Shown: piece after piece, positions 35,182 through 43,838 of the stretch | How positions within the stretch are numbered: the first letter of the stretch is position 1 | Layout: every line of letters begins with the position of its first letter | Source of the DNA: WVZH01 sp034430425 | GTDB taxonomy: Bacteria; Chloroflexota; Anaerolineae; Anaerolineales; E44-bin32 | Assembly (NCBI GenBank): GCA_034430425.1 | Contig: DAOUEK010000032.1 | Span: 25,097-89,096, forward strand | Direction: 5' to 3' | DNA: 64,000 nt | Position numbers and translations under genes: made by a program | Notes under the pieces: generated by a model | The model's database searches: none | What the model saw: only the letters and a program-made list of their open reading frames with translations | Told to the model about the DNA's origin: nothing

Positions 35182-36732
35182 ATGTCATTAAAAATCAACC
35201 GCCGGGATTTTCTTAAGCTGAGTTCGCTGATTTCATTGGCCACGCCCTGGATCAGCGCGTCGAATCCGAAGGTAGAATCTCACAAGACTCCTCCAGAAAC
35301 GCCGAATATTCTCATCATCATCTTTGATGCCCTCTCTGCGCTCGATGTCTCGCTCTACGGTTATCACCGAGCGACAATGCCCAACTTGGCTCGCTTCGCC
35401 GAGAGGGCAACCGTTTACCACAACCATTATTCCGCTGGCAATTTCACCACTTCTGGCACAGCTTCGATCCTCACCGGAACCTACCCATGGACCCATCGCG
35501 CTATTCATCTCTACGGAACCGTCTTGGATTCTATTGAATCTCACAATGCCTATGCCGAATTCGGCCGATACGATTACACACGTGTTGGTTTCTCCCACAA
35601 TCTGCTGGTGAATGTGTTGTTTCACCAGTTCATAGATCATATCGATGTATACACGCCTCCGCACGATGTGGCTTTGGTGGATTTCGATATCTCCGACGAT
35701 CTCTTCGATTCGGATTTCAGAATTGCGTATCTGAGTGAAAACCGATACTTTATGAACCCAAATCCGCCGTCTAATTCTCTCTATCTTCATCGAATCCATT
35801 CAGCCTTACGAGCGTTGATCGGAAGGATCTTGAGCAATCGTCTTAAGCAATCATTTCCCCGCGGAATTCCGGGAAATCAAGACATGCTCACCCCCCTCGA
35901 AGATACGGTTGATTGGATTATGAAACAACTCTTGCAGTGGCCACAGCCATTCTTCAGTTATTTACACTTGATGCCGCCTCATGATCCATATTGCCCCCGT
36001 GCAGAATTTGTTGATATTTTCTGGGACGATTGGAAACCCATCGAGAAACCCGATCATTTCTTCTCAGCCCATGGTGAAGACCCACACTCGATATACCAAC
36101 GACGAGTAATATACGATGAATACATCGCTTACGTCGATGCAGAATTCGGAAGACTTCACGACTTCATGGAAGAGAATGGCTTTGACGAGAACACGATTGT
36201 TATCTTCAGCTCCGACCACGGGGAGATGTTCGAACGCAAGATTTGGGGGCATGGCGGTCCCACACTTTATGAACCAGTTATCCGTATACCCCTGCTCATA
36301 TCACTGCCCCATCAAACATCTCGCTACGATGTGTACACGCCTACCAGCAATGTCGATATCCTGCCAACTCTCTTTCACCTCACAAAACACCCCATCCCGG
36401 ACTGGACTGAAGGCTTGATATTACCTCCCTTCACAAATGAGCCTCATTCTTCCGAGCGCAGCCTATTTGCTATCGAGGCAAAAAGTAATCCAAAAACAGG
36501 TCCGCTTAGAAAGGCCACGGTAGCCATGATCAAGGGAAAATATAAGTTGATCCACTACCGTGGATATAAAGGCTTCGATAACGAATACGAACTCTATGAC
36601 CTCGACGAAGATCCAGAGGAATTGCAGAACTTATATCCCATTCGTGTAGAAATCGCTGCGGCAATGAGGCAGGAGTTACTCGCTACAATTGAGGAGAAAG
36701 ACCATCCCTTCTCCATATTGGAACAGGATTAG
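35182..36732 (+). CDS. Tat-exported sulfatase-fold enzyme with Thr nucleophile, unit 2
   Basis: A 516-residue paralog of the unit 1 enzyme. The first ~99 residues align without gaps: Tat signal NRRDFLKLSSLISLATPW, IIFDALSALDVSLYGY (Asp49) and FTTSGTASILTG (Thr89). Here even the Pro of the signature is replaced by Ser. Later landmarks are MPPHDPYCPRAEF, AYVDAEFGRLHDF, SSDHGEMFERKIW and KGKYKLIHYRGYK. It follows its membrane partner by 7 bases. Differences around residues 105-130 and 190-225 between the copies may mark substrate specificity. Confidence 0.88.
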   Translation: MSLKINRRDFLKLSSLISLATPWISASNPKVESHKTPPETPNILIIIFDALSALDVSLYGYHRATMPNLARFAERATVYHNHYSAGNFTTSGTASILTGTYPWTHRAIHLYGTVLDSIESHNAYAEFGRYDYTRVGFSHNLLVNVLFHQFIDHIDVYTPPHDVALVDFDISDDLFDSDFRIAYLSENRYFMNPNPPSNSLYLHRIHSALRALIGRILSNRLKQSFPRGIPGNQDMLTPLEDTVDWIMKQLLQWPQPFFSYLHLMPPHDPYCPRAEFVDIFWDDWKPIEKPDHFFSAHGEDPHSIYQRRVIYDEYIAYVDAEFGRLHDFMEENGFDENTIVIFSSDHGEMFERKIWGHGGPTLYEPVIRIPLLISLPHQTSRYDVYTPTSNVDILPTLFHLTKHPIPDWTEGLILPPFTNEPHSSERSLFAIEAKSNPKTGPLRKATVAMIKGKYKLIHYRGYKGFDNEYELYDLDEDPEELQNLYPIRVEIAAAMRQELLATIEEKDHPFSILEQD

Positions 36733-36805
36733 TGCCATCACAGGGATTGCATTCCTGCCTGCAAACAAAATAGCGAAAGGGATTATTGACAAAGAGTAAC
36801 TATCA

Positions 36806-37327
36806 ATGTTGGGTACCTTCCGCAAACACTTCGCGAAACAGGATCTGATCCAATTGGGTGTGGTTTGTGCCTTCCTGATTCACATCTGGGCCATTATCAA
36901 CATGTTTCATGATATCCCTGCCATGCTGCTGTATATGACCAGAAACGAGATCATCGGCAGTCTGGCCTACAATATGCTTTTCGCCCTCTTCGAAACCATA
37001 ATTGTTTTTCTCATCATGGTCGCATTGGGATTGATCCTGCCAAGCCATTGGACACGATCCAACTTCTTCCCGGTCAGTTGCTTTCTGCTTATTGAACTAA
37101 CAATCATGATCACCCTCTTCAAAATACTTGGATTCAGACCTTATTCCAGGGTACTGCTTGGTGGCGTTTGTATCGTAGTCCTGTTTCTGACAGCCCTGGT
37201 CGTTCCTAAGTTTTCAAAAATGAGCGAGATCGCCCGTTCTATCTCGACGCGCCTGACGCTGTTGACCGCCGTTTATATCCTGATCGATTTGGTCGGGGTA
37301 ATCATCGTTATCGCCAGAAACGTGTGA
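36806..37327 (+). CDS. Five-helix membrane protein, unit 3
   Basis: 173 residues from ATG 36806, the only unit with an ATG start. It is colinear with the other two: KQDLIQLGVVCAFLIHIWAI, NEIIGSLAYNMLFALFETII, CFLLIELTIMITLF and DLVGVIIVIARNV. The helix pattern and the final D-x-(I/V)GVI segment are kept. It ends 7 bases before its enzyme partner. The family is unassigned; the acidic FE(T) in the second span and the Arg before the last span are the most interesting invariant charged residues. Confidence 0.85.
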   Translation: MLGTFRKHFAKQDLIQLGVVCAFLIHIWAIINMFHDIPAMLLYMTRNEIIGSLAYNMLFALFETIIVFLIMVALGLILPSHWTRSNFFPVSCFLLIELTIMITLFKILGFRPYSRVLLGGVCIVVLFLTALVVPKFSKMSEIARSISTRLTLLTAVYILIDLVGVIIVIARNV

Positions 37328-37334
37328 GCATGGC

Positions 37335-38864
37335 ATGCCACTGAATATCAGCCGTCGTGATTTTCTCAAGTTGGCTTCACTGCTTCCCCTGGCCACACCA
37401 TGGGTAAGCGCTTCAAACCCGACTCCGCGAAATCGTCGGATAAACGACCGCGCTCCAAATGTGCTCATAGTGGTCTTCGATACACTCTCCGCCCTCGATC
37501 TCTCACTCTACGGATTCCACCGACAGACGACGCCCCATCTGGCCCGTTTCGCCCAAAACGCCACGGTTTACCACGCGCATTATTCCAGTGGCAATTTCAC
37601 TTCTCCGGGTACGGGATCGATTCTGACCGGTACTGCCCCCTTTACCCATCGTGCCATTAACATGCTTGGGTCAGTCGAGGAATCCTTCACGTCAAGGAAT
37701 ATTTTCAGCACATTTGATGATTACACACGAATTGGCTTCTCTCACAATCATCTCGCCAACCTCCTGTTGTACCAATTTCAAGCCCACCTTGACGAATTTA
37801 TACTTCCGGATGAAGTCGCCATCGTGGATTTTAACTTCGCAGATGACTTATTTCCGAATGACTACAGCATTGCTTCCCAGAGTGAACGCCGCTACCTGAA
37901 AAAACCAGGGGAAACCTCCAACTCTCTTTTCCTGCATTCACTCCTAATGTTATTGAAGGACATCGTGGATCGTTATACGTTGAAACAATTAAAGGAATCT
38001 TTTCCTCGCGGAATACCCGGTTTTCACGATATGGTCTATCCCCTCGAAGACACTATTACCTGGATCAGAGAACAACTGGTGAAGTGGCCACAACCCTTCA
38101 TGGCATATTTACACATGATGCCCCCGCATGACCCCTATTGCCCGCGTAAGGAGTTTGTGGACATTTTCCAGGACGGTTGGGAACCGATCCACAAGCCCAA
38201 GCACATGCTCTCGAACTCGATTTTTCCACCGGACGTACTCAATGTGCAGCACCAGTACTACAACGAATATATCGCCTACGTGGATTCCGAATTCGGCCGA
38301 CTGCATAACTTTATGCAGGAACATAATTATTACGAAAACACCATCGTGGTCTTTACCTCGGATCACGGGGAGATGTTCGAACGGCAGATCTTCAGACACG
38401 TCACACCCACACTCTATCAGCCAATCATTCGTGTGCCGCTGTTGATTTCAGTGCCCCAGCAGACATCTCGCCAGGACGTCTACACTCCGACGAGCTGCAT
38501 CGACCTGCTGCCCACACTGCTTCATCTGACCGGACATCCGATCCCAACATGGTGTGAGGGACTGGTGCTGCCCCCGTACACAACAGAAGATATCCCCAGC
38601 GAGCGGAGTATTTTCGCCCTCGAAGCGAAAGAGAATCCAAAAATGGCGCCTCTTAACAAAGCGACCGTAGCGATGATCAAGAATCCATTCAAAATGATTT
38701 ATTATCGTGGATATGAAACATACGACGGTGTTTTTGAATTATACAACCTGTACGATGATCCAGAAGAATTGGATAATCTCTACACAACACATCCGGAGAT
38801 CGCTTCCGAACTGGAGCGTGAATTACTTGCCAAGATCGAGGAAAAGGACGCTCGCTATCGATAG
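37335..38864 (+). CDS. Tat-exported sulfatase-fold enzyme with Thr nucleophile, unit 3
   Basis: 509 residues with Tat signal SRRDFLKLASLLPLATPW, metal Asp49 in VVFDTLSALDLSLYGF and Thr89 in FTSPGTGSILTG. MPPHDPYCPRKEF, TSDHGEMFERQIF and SCIDLLPTLLHLTGHPIPTW follow. The alignment with copies 1 and 2 is continuous. It is the last gene of the triplicated series; 117 bases on, an unrelated MFS gene begins with its own strong ribosome site. As in the other copies, formylglycine formation is impossible at Thr89. Confidence 0.88.
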   Translation: MPLNISRRDFLKLASLLPLATPWVSASNPTPRNRRINDRAPNVLIVVFDTLSALDLSLYGFHRQTTPHLARFAQNATVYHAHYSSGNFTSPGTGSILTGTAPFTHRAINMLGSVEESFTSRNIFSTFDDYTRIGFSHNHLANLLLYQFQAHLDEFILPDEVAIVDFNFADDLFPNDYSIASQSERRYLKKPGETSNSLFLHSLLMLLKDIVDRYTLKQLKESFPRGIPGFHDMVYPLEDTITWIREQLVKWPQPFMAYLHMMPPHDPYCPRKEFVDIFQDGWEPIHKPKHMLSNSIFPPDVLNVQHQYYNEYIAYVDSEFGRLHNFMQEHNYYENTIVVFTSDHGEMFERQIFRHVTPTLYQPIIRVPLLISVPQQTSRQDVYTPTSCIDLLPTLLHLTGHPIPTWCEGLVLPPYTTEDIPSERSIFALEAKENPKMAPLNKATVAMIKNPFKMIYYRGYETYDGVFELYNLYDDPEELDNLYTTHPEIASELERELLAKIEEKDARYR

Positions 38865-38981
38865 AAATGATCACATCTGAGGACCTGCATGACAAGCCGG
38901 TGAATATAAAGTTCAGGCCATATCGTTCGTAAAAGTGCAGCGGCCTCGAACCCGAATACGCAAAAAACCAAGGAGGTAAAC

Positions 38982-41024
38982 ATGGCAACGTTAAACCCCG
39001 CTTTCAATGGCATCAGTGACCAGGAATACAAACGCCGTATCCGTGCCTGGACGCTGTACGACTGGGCAAATTCCGCCTTCGCCACGACGATCCTGGCTGC
39101 CGTGCTCCCGATTTATTACAGCCAGGTGGCCGGCGCAACTCTCCCCAGCCGGGCAGCCGCGACGGCACTTTGGAGCCTGGGTTTATCCATCTCGCTCTTC
39201 GTCATCGCTATTCTCTCGCCGATCCTCGGCACCATATCCGATATCAAGCGAGGCAAAAAGGGTTTCCTCACGGTTTTCGCGGGTATCGGCGTCGTAGCCA
39301 CCGGATCGATGGTTTTGATTCAGACCGGCGATTGGGTGCTGGCGTCGATCTTGTTCGTGCTCGGCCGCCTGGGATTCACAGGCGCGAACGTCTTCTACGA
39401 CGCGCTGCTTCCTCATGTGGCCAAAGAAGACGATCGCGATCGGGTATCGACGCGAGGTTACGCACTCGGATACCTTGGCGGAGGCATCCTCCTGGCGGTC
39501 AATGTGGCCATGATCCAAATGCTGCCCGGGACATTGGGCTCCCGCCTATCCTTCCTCAGCGTCGCCATTTGGTGGGCGGTGTTCACGATCCCCCTCCTGC
39601 GTACGATCCCCGAGCCGCCCGCTGCCACCGCCAAACTCGGATCTGGAGAAAATGTGATCTTGGAAAGTTTCAGCCGCCTACGCGAGACGTTCAAAGACAT
39701 CCGCCAATATGGTCAACTTTTCAAATTTCTGCTCGCCTTCTTGATCTATAACGATGGCATTGGCACGATTATCGGAGTCGCTGCGATATACGGCGCCGAA
39801 CTGGGTTTCGGAACGGTCGAGTTGATCCTCGCCCTGCTGCTTGTGCAGTTTGTCGGCATTCCCTTCAGCTTGATCTTCGGCCGCATCCCCAGCCCTCAAG
39901 AAAAACGCAGGGCCTTCTATCTGGCTTTCATCGTCTTCAACATGGTCATGCTTCCCCTCACCGGCACGCTTGGCCTTCAGCTTTTTCCCGCAGATGTGAC
40001 GGGAGCGAAACCTTCGGCTTTTGAATCCACTGCCTCGGCAGTAGGTGAAGGAATCCACGAGGTTGATGCACAGATCGTGTCCTTCACGGGCACCTGGCTG
40101 GAAGAGGATGTCTCCGCCAGTGAGATCAGCGGCGGCGGTTTCTTCGAGTTTATCAACCGCTTGTTCGGCGAGAGTGTCGCAGATGTCACCTATCGACAAT
40201 CCGCCGATCCAGGCGGCCGCCTCGATTTCACTTTCAACGGGCAGAATGTCCAATTCACATACAGCGAAGGACCGGACCGCGGCATTTGGGCCATCGAAGT
40301 GGATGGGGAAGTCTATCTGGACGCCGAGAATAAACCCGTCCTTCTCGATGCGTATGCCGCCACCGCACGTTACGGAGCCATCTCCGAGATCATCGAGGTC
40401 GAAGAAGCCGGAATCCATACCCTTTCCCTTGTAAACACACTGGATCGCAATCCGGACAGCGCTGGAAATACAATCTCGATTGCCGCATTCGAAGTCTTGC
40501 CTGCCGCGCGCCAGCAAAACCTACTCATCATTCTCGGTCTGATCGTCGCATTACAGGTCGTAGGGTTGTTGTTTGCCTGGCTCCTCGGAGAGCGCTTGTT
40601 CTCCAAACTCGCCGAACGTTTGAACACCAAACGCAGCATCATTTTGGCGCTTCTGACCTACGCCATTATCGCCGTCTGGGGATATTTCCTCAACTCGACG
40701 ATCGAATTCTGGTTCCTGGCCTGGATGGTGGCTACTGTTCAGGGCGGCAGTCAAGGCTTAAGCCGCAGTCTATATGCCGTTATGTCTCCAGCCGTGAAAA
40801 GTGGTGAATTCTTCGGCCTGTTCGGCGTGATGGAGAAATTCTCCGCCGTCCTGGGCCCGATCTTGTTCGCCGCAGCCGGAGCCGCCTTTGCCAGCAGCCG
40901 GCCTGCCATCCTGAGTCTGATTGCCTTCTTCATCATTGGTGGTTGGCTGCTAGCCAAGGTGGACGTGGAGGAAGGACGCAAAGTGGCCCGGGCGGAAGAT
41001 GCGGAATTTCTAACTGCATCGTAA
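38982..41024 (+). CDS. MFS transporter (UMF1/Atg22-like) with a large soluble insertion
   Basis: 680 residues. The N-terminal half is typical of the UMF1 family (RIRAWTLYDWANSAFATTI, YDALLPHVAKEDDRDRVSTRGYALGYLGG). About 170 residues (337-508) interrupt the carrier between two membrane segments. They look like a soluble beta-rich domain (DVTYRQSADPGGRLDFTF, VDGEVYLDAENKPVLLDAY, IHTLSLVNT). The transporter then resumes with QQNLLIILGLIVALQVVGLL and GGSQGLSRSLYAVMSP. AAGGAGGTAAAC before the ATG is the strongest ribosome site seen here. The substrate is unknown. The insertion is probably extracytoplasmic and may bind ligand. Confidence 0.88.
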   Translation: MATLNPAFNGISDQEYKRRIRAWTLYDWANSAFATTILAAVLPIYYSQVAGATLPSRAAATALWSLGLSISLFVIAILSPILGTISDIKRGKKGFLTVFAGIGVVATGSMVLIQTGDWVLASILFVLGRLGFTGANVFYDALLPHVAKEDDRDRVSTRGYALGYLGGGILLAVNVAMIQMLPGTLGSRLSFLSVAIWWAVFTIPLLRTIPEPPAATAKLGSGENVILESFSRLRETFKDIRQYGQLFKFLLAFLIYNDGIGTIIGVAAIYGAELGFGTVELILALLLVQFVGIPFSLIFGRIPSPQEKRRAFYLAFIVFNMVMLPLTGTLGLQLFPADVTGAKPSAFESTASAVGEGIHEVDAQIVSFTGTWLEEDVSASEISGGGFFEFINRLFGESVADVTYRQSADPGGRLDFTFNGQNVQFTYSEGPDRGIWAIEVDGEVYLDAENKPVLLDAYAATARYGAISEIIEVEEAGIHTLSLVNTLDRNPDSAGNTISIAAFEVLPAARQQNLLIILGLIVALQVVGLLFAWLLGERLFSKLAERLNTKRSIILALLTYAIIAVWGYFLNSTIEFWFLAWMVATVQGGSQGLSRSLYAVMSPAVKSGEFFGLFGVMEKFSAVLGPILFAAAGAAFASSRPAILSLIAFFIIGGWLLAKVDVEEGRKVARAEDAEFLTAS

Positions 41025-41050
41025 GTAAAGCAACCATAGACTTTATATTA

Positions 41051-41085
41051 AAAGTGGGGCTGTTCTAGTAGAACAGCCCCACTTT
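41051..41085. terminator. Bidirectional terminator between convergent transporter genes
   Basis: A perfect 16-bp stem from AAAGTGGGGCTGTTCT and its complement around a three-base loop (AGT). A/T-rich flanks on both sides give it terminator character on either strand. It separates the MFS gene (+) from the EamA gene (-). Confidence 0.85.
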
Positions 41086-41137
41086 ATATCCGATCAGACA
41101 ACACACTGATCCTCACAACCATGAAAACGACTGCCTA

Positions 41138-42118
41138 CTAGGAGTATCTTCTTCCATATCGATCCCGGAAAACGCCCGCTACCCCCAGCAGCACCAGGCT
41201 TGCACCCGCGAAGGTCCACAGTGTGATCTCTTCGCCTAAAATGATCGCCCCCAATATCACCGCGATGACCGGATTTACGTAGGCATAGGTCATGGCAACG
41301 CTGGTGGGCAGGAGCTTGAGGGTCTGCGTGAAGGCCGTGAAACCCAGGACCGAACCGATCAACACAAGATATCCCCAGGCCAACCAGGCTTCGTTCGTTG
41401 GTGTTGGTAATGGATCGCCGACAAGAAGAATCGTGATGATAAACCCAAGTCCTCCAATGAGCTGCTGGTACCCCGAACTCACCTCTGGCGAGAGTGCAAC
41501 TTTGCGTCTGCTCTGGAGCACAGAACCGAGGCCCCAGCTGCACGAAGCGCCAATCAGCGCGATCAACGAGTAAAGATCGGCTCGTACACCGCTTTGCAGC
41601 GAAGGGACGCTCAAAAGAACAATGCCGCCAAACCCAAGCAGCAATGAGAACAGGAGCAACAACGACGGCGGACGGCGATCGATCAGAGACTCGACAAATG
41701 CAACCCAAATCGGTGTGAAGGCGACGATCAGCGCAGCCAGGCCCGAGTCGGCTCGCATTTCCGCCCAACCCACGAGCCCGTTGGCGATCGTCCAAAAGAG
41801 GACGCCTGATCCGATGAGAATAAACCATTCCTCCCGTTTTGGAAGCATACGTTTTCTGCGAAACGCACCCCACGCAAGAAGAATAACCCCCGCCAGTATG
41901 AGACGCATGAAACCGAGTGTGAATGGCGAAAACCCACCGCCAGGGCGCACGGCGACACGAATTGCCAGGTAGGTACTCCCGTAGGCAATATAGACGATCA
42001 ACAGGTTGATCAATCCGATGGGATCGACCACCGCCCTTGCGTCGTCCTTTGGTTTCCCTACCGGCTGTTCCTCTATTGAAACCAGGGGCTCTCCGGTTCG
42101 GGCTTCACCATGATTCAT
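41138..42118 (-). CDS. EamA-family (drug/metabolite) transporter
   Basis: 326 residues with ten predicted membrane spans in two EamA repeats. The first begins LLIVYIAYGSTYLAIRVAVRP and the second is around LIALIGASCSWGLGSVLQSR. Conserved LLPTSVAMTYAYVNPVIAVILGAIILGEE (in parts: LLPTSVAMTYAYVNP and VIAVILGAIILGEE) closes the second repeat. Members export amino acids, nucleosides or other metabolites; the substrate is not predictable. AGGAG lies 7 bases before the ATG. A hydrophilic 30-residue N-terminus precedes the first helix. Confidence 0.92.
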   Translation of the reverse strand: MNHGEARTGEPLVSIEEQPVGKPKDDARAVVDPIGLINLLIVYIAYGSTYLAIRVAVRPGGGFSPFTLGFMRLILAGVILLAWGAFRRKRMLPKREEWFILIGSGVLFWTIANGLVGWAEMRADSGLAALIVAFTPIWVAFVESLIDRRPPSLLLLFSLLLGFGGIVLLSVPSLQSGVRADLYSLIALIGASCSWGLGSVLQSRRKVALSPEVSSGYQQLIGGLGFIITILLVGDPLPTPTNEAWLAWGYLVLIGSVLGFTAFTQTLKLLPTSVAMTYAYVNPVIAVILGAIILGEEITLWTFAGASLVLLGVAGVFRDRYGRRYS

Positions 42119-42212
42119 GCGTGTCTCCTAGGATACAAAGCAGAAGTGTACCAAGAACAAGCGCAGTTATCCACATTGGACTTCGTTTTCGTTGCTATCG
42201 ATTGGAAGACGC

Positions 42213-42977
42213 TCAGCAGTTCATGTCCCAGATGAGGCGTAGGCCGTCGAGCGTGAGCCACGGGGCAACGATTTGGATCACCTTCGTCTCTGCCGCGATG
42301 ATCTTGGTCAAACCCCCTGTGCCGATGACCTTCATCTCGGGTCCCAATTCGGTTCGGAAGCGTTCCACCATGCCTTCCACCAATCCCACATAACCATAGA
42401 GCAGACCGGACTGCATGGCGTGAACCGTGTTCCTCCCGATCGCTGCCGGCGGCCTGGAAAGATCGACACGCGGCAGCTTCGCCGTGCGTTGAAAGAGCGC
42501 ATCGGCGGCGATGCCAATTCCCGGCGCGATGGCGCCGCCCAAATAATCCCCCTCGGCGGAAATGGCGTCGAAGGTCGTCGCGGTACCGAAGTCTACGACG
42601 CACGCCGGGCCGCCATATAGGTGCTGCACGGCAGCTGCGTCGACCACCCGGTCGGCGCCGACGGCCTTCGGATCTTCATAGCGGATACGTACGCCGGTCT
42701 TCACGCCGGCATCAACCACCAGCGCTGTCTGGCCGATGTAGTCCACACATGCTTGCTGGAATGTACCGGTGAGCGGCGGTACCACGGAAGCCATCACCAC
42801 CGCGTTCACATCGCCCGGCTCGCAGTCGACGTGCTGCAGTAAACCCAGCATTTGCACGCCGTATTCGTCGGGCATACGCTCGTGCGCCGTCGCCAGACGC
42901 CAGGCCGCCTTCATCTCATCCGCTCGATACAAACCCAAAGTGATGTTTGTGTTGCCGATATCAATGGCTAACAACAT
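42213..42977 (-). CDS. coaX: Type III pantothenate kinase
   Basis: 254 residues of the ASKHA fold. The N-terminal phosphate loop is MLLAIDIGNTNITLGLY; the catalytic Asp region is GADRVVDAAA near residue 105, and VVDFGTATTFDAIS is the second phosphate-binding strand. CoaX phosphorylates pantothenate, the first step from vitamin B5 to CoA, and needs a monovalent cation. AGGAGAG precedes the ATG. It closes the cluster panB-panE-panC-coaX, 24 bases after panC. Confidence 0.96.
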   Translation of the reverse strand: MLLAIDIGNTNITLGLYRADEMKAAWRLATAHERMPDEYGVQMLGLLQHVDCEPGDVNAVVMASVVPPLTGTFQQACVDYIGQTALVVDAGVKTGVRIRYEDPKAVGADRVVDAAAVQHLYGGPACVVDFGTATTFDAISAEGDYLGGAIAPGIGIAADALFQRTAKLPRVDLSRPPAAIGRNTVHAMQSGLLYGYVGLVEGMVERFRTELGPEMKVIGTGGLTKIIAAETKVIQIVAPWLTLDGLRLIWDMNC

Positions 42978-43001
42978 GATTTTCTCTCCTGATCTGGTCG
43001 C

Positions 43002-43838
43002 TCAGTCACACACCAGCATGTTGTCGATTAAGCGCGTCTCGCCGATAGTTACGGCCATCGAAAGCAATGCCTGTGTGATCTCTCCTGACAATTCATCCAG
43101 GCTGTCCGGATCGGAGACGGAAACATACTGTACCTTCGCCAATGGCTCGCCTCGCAATACCGCCATCATCTTTTCCCGCAGTGTTTCCGTATCTCGACCG
43201 CCGGCTTCGAACGTTTCCACCGCCGCCGTCAGCGAACGGAAAAGCACCGTGGCGGCTTTTCGCTGCGCTTCATTCAAATGGGTATTTCGACTGGATTTCG
43301 CCAGGCCATCCGCCTCGCGTACCGTCGGGCAAACCACCACTTCGATGGGGAAATCCAGATCGGCAGTCATGCGCCGAATCACCGCCGCCTGCTGGGCATC
43401 TTTCTGCCCGAAATAGGCGCGATCCGGTCCGACAGCATTGAACAATTTCGCCACGACCGTCGTCACGCCACGGAAATGCCCCGGCCGCTGCAGGCCTTCC
43501 AGATGCTGGGTTAATTCATCCACCGAAACCCACGTTTGAAAATCCTCGGGGTACATCGTCGCCGAGGTTGGCGTCCAGACCAGATCGACTCCTTCGGCTT
43601 TCAGCAGTCCCAGATCGCGCTCGAGATCCCGCGGGTAGGCTCCCAGATCCTCCTGCGGTCCGAACTGTGTGGGATTGACGAATATGCTCACCGCGACGCT
43701 CTCACAGTCATCCCGCGCTCGCCGCACGAGTGACAGGTGACCTTCGTGTAAAAAACCCATGGTTGGAACGAAACCCAGCGGCGCAGCAAGACCCGCACGC
43801 GCAGTCCGCAATTCCTGTATGCTCTCAACGATTCTCAT
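43002..43838 (-). CDS. panC: Pantothenate synthetase
   Basis: 278 residues from ATG 43838, which overlaps the panE stop as ATGA. Landmarks are VPTMGFLHEGHLSLV (ATP-binding HxGH), VSIFVNPTQFGPQEDL, RPGHFRGVTTVVAKLFN, FGQKDAQQAAVIRRM and SSRNTHL (KMSKS-like). PanC joins pantoate and beta-alanine using ATP. No aspartate decarboxylase (panD) gene is in this window. The third gene of the pantothenate operon. Confidence 0.97.
   Translation of the reverse strand: MRIVESIQELRTARAGLAAPLGFVPTMGFLHEGHLSLVRRARDDCESVAVSIFVNPTQFGPQEDLGAYPRDLERDLGLLKAEGVDLVWTPTSATMYPEDFQTWVSVDELTQHLEGLQRPGHFRGVTTVVAKLFNAVGPDRAYFGQKDAQQAAVIRRMTADLDFPIEVVVCPTVREADGLAKSSRNTHLNEAQRKAATVLFRSLTAAVETFEAGGRDTETLREKMMAVLRGEPLAKVQYVSVSDPDSLDELSGEITQALLSMAVTIGETRLIDNMLVCD

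Larger units (their letters stand above)
32512..38864 (+). repeat. Three tandem copies of a ~2.15 kb two-gene unit
   Basis: Unit starts at 32512, 34656 and 36806 are 2144 and 2150 bases apart. Each unit has a 172-173-residue membrane protein and a 509-516-residue Tat-exported sulfatase-fold enzyme. Intra-unit gaps are 6-7 bases and inter-unit gaps 73-74 bases. The DNA has diverged while protein motifs stay aligned, so the triplication is old and selected. Confidence 0.9.

Noticed and set aside
33037..38864. Classical arylsulfatases needing formylglycine maturation
   Set aside because: Residue 89 is Thr in all three, the CxPxR arginine is also missing, and no maturation enzyme gene is nearby.
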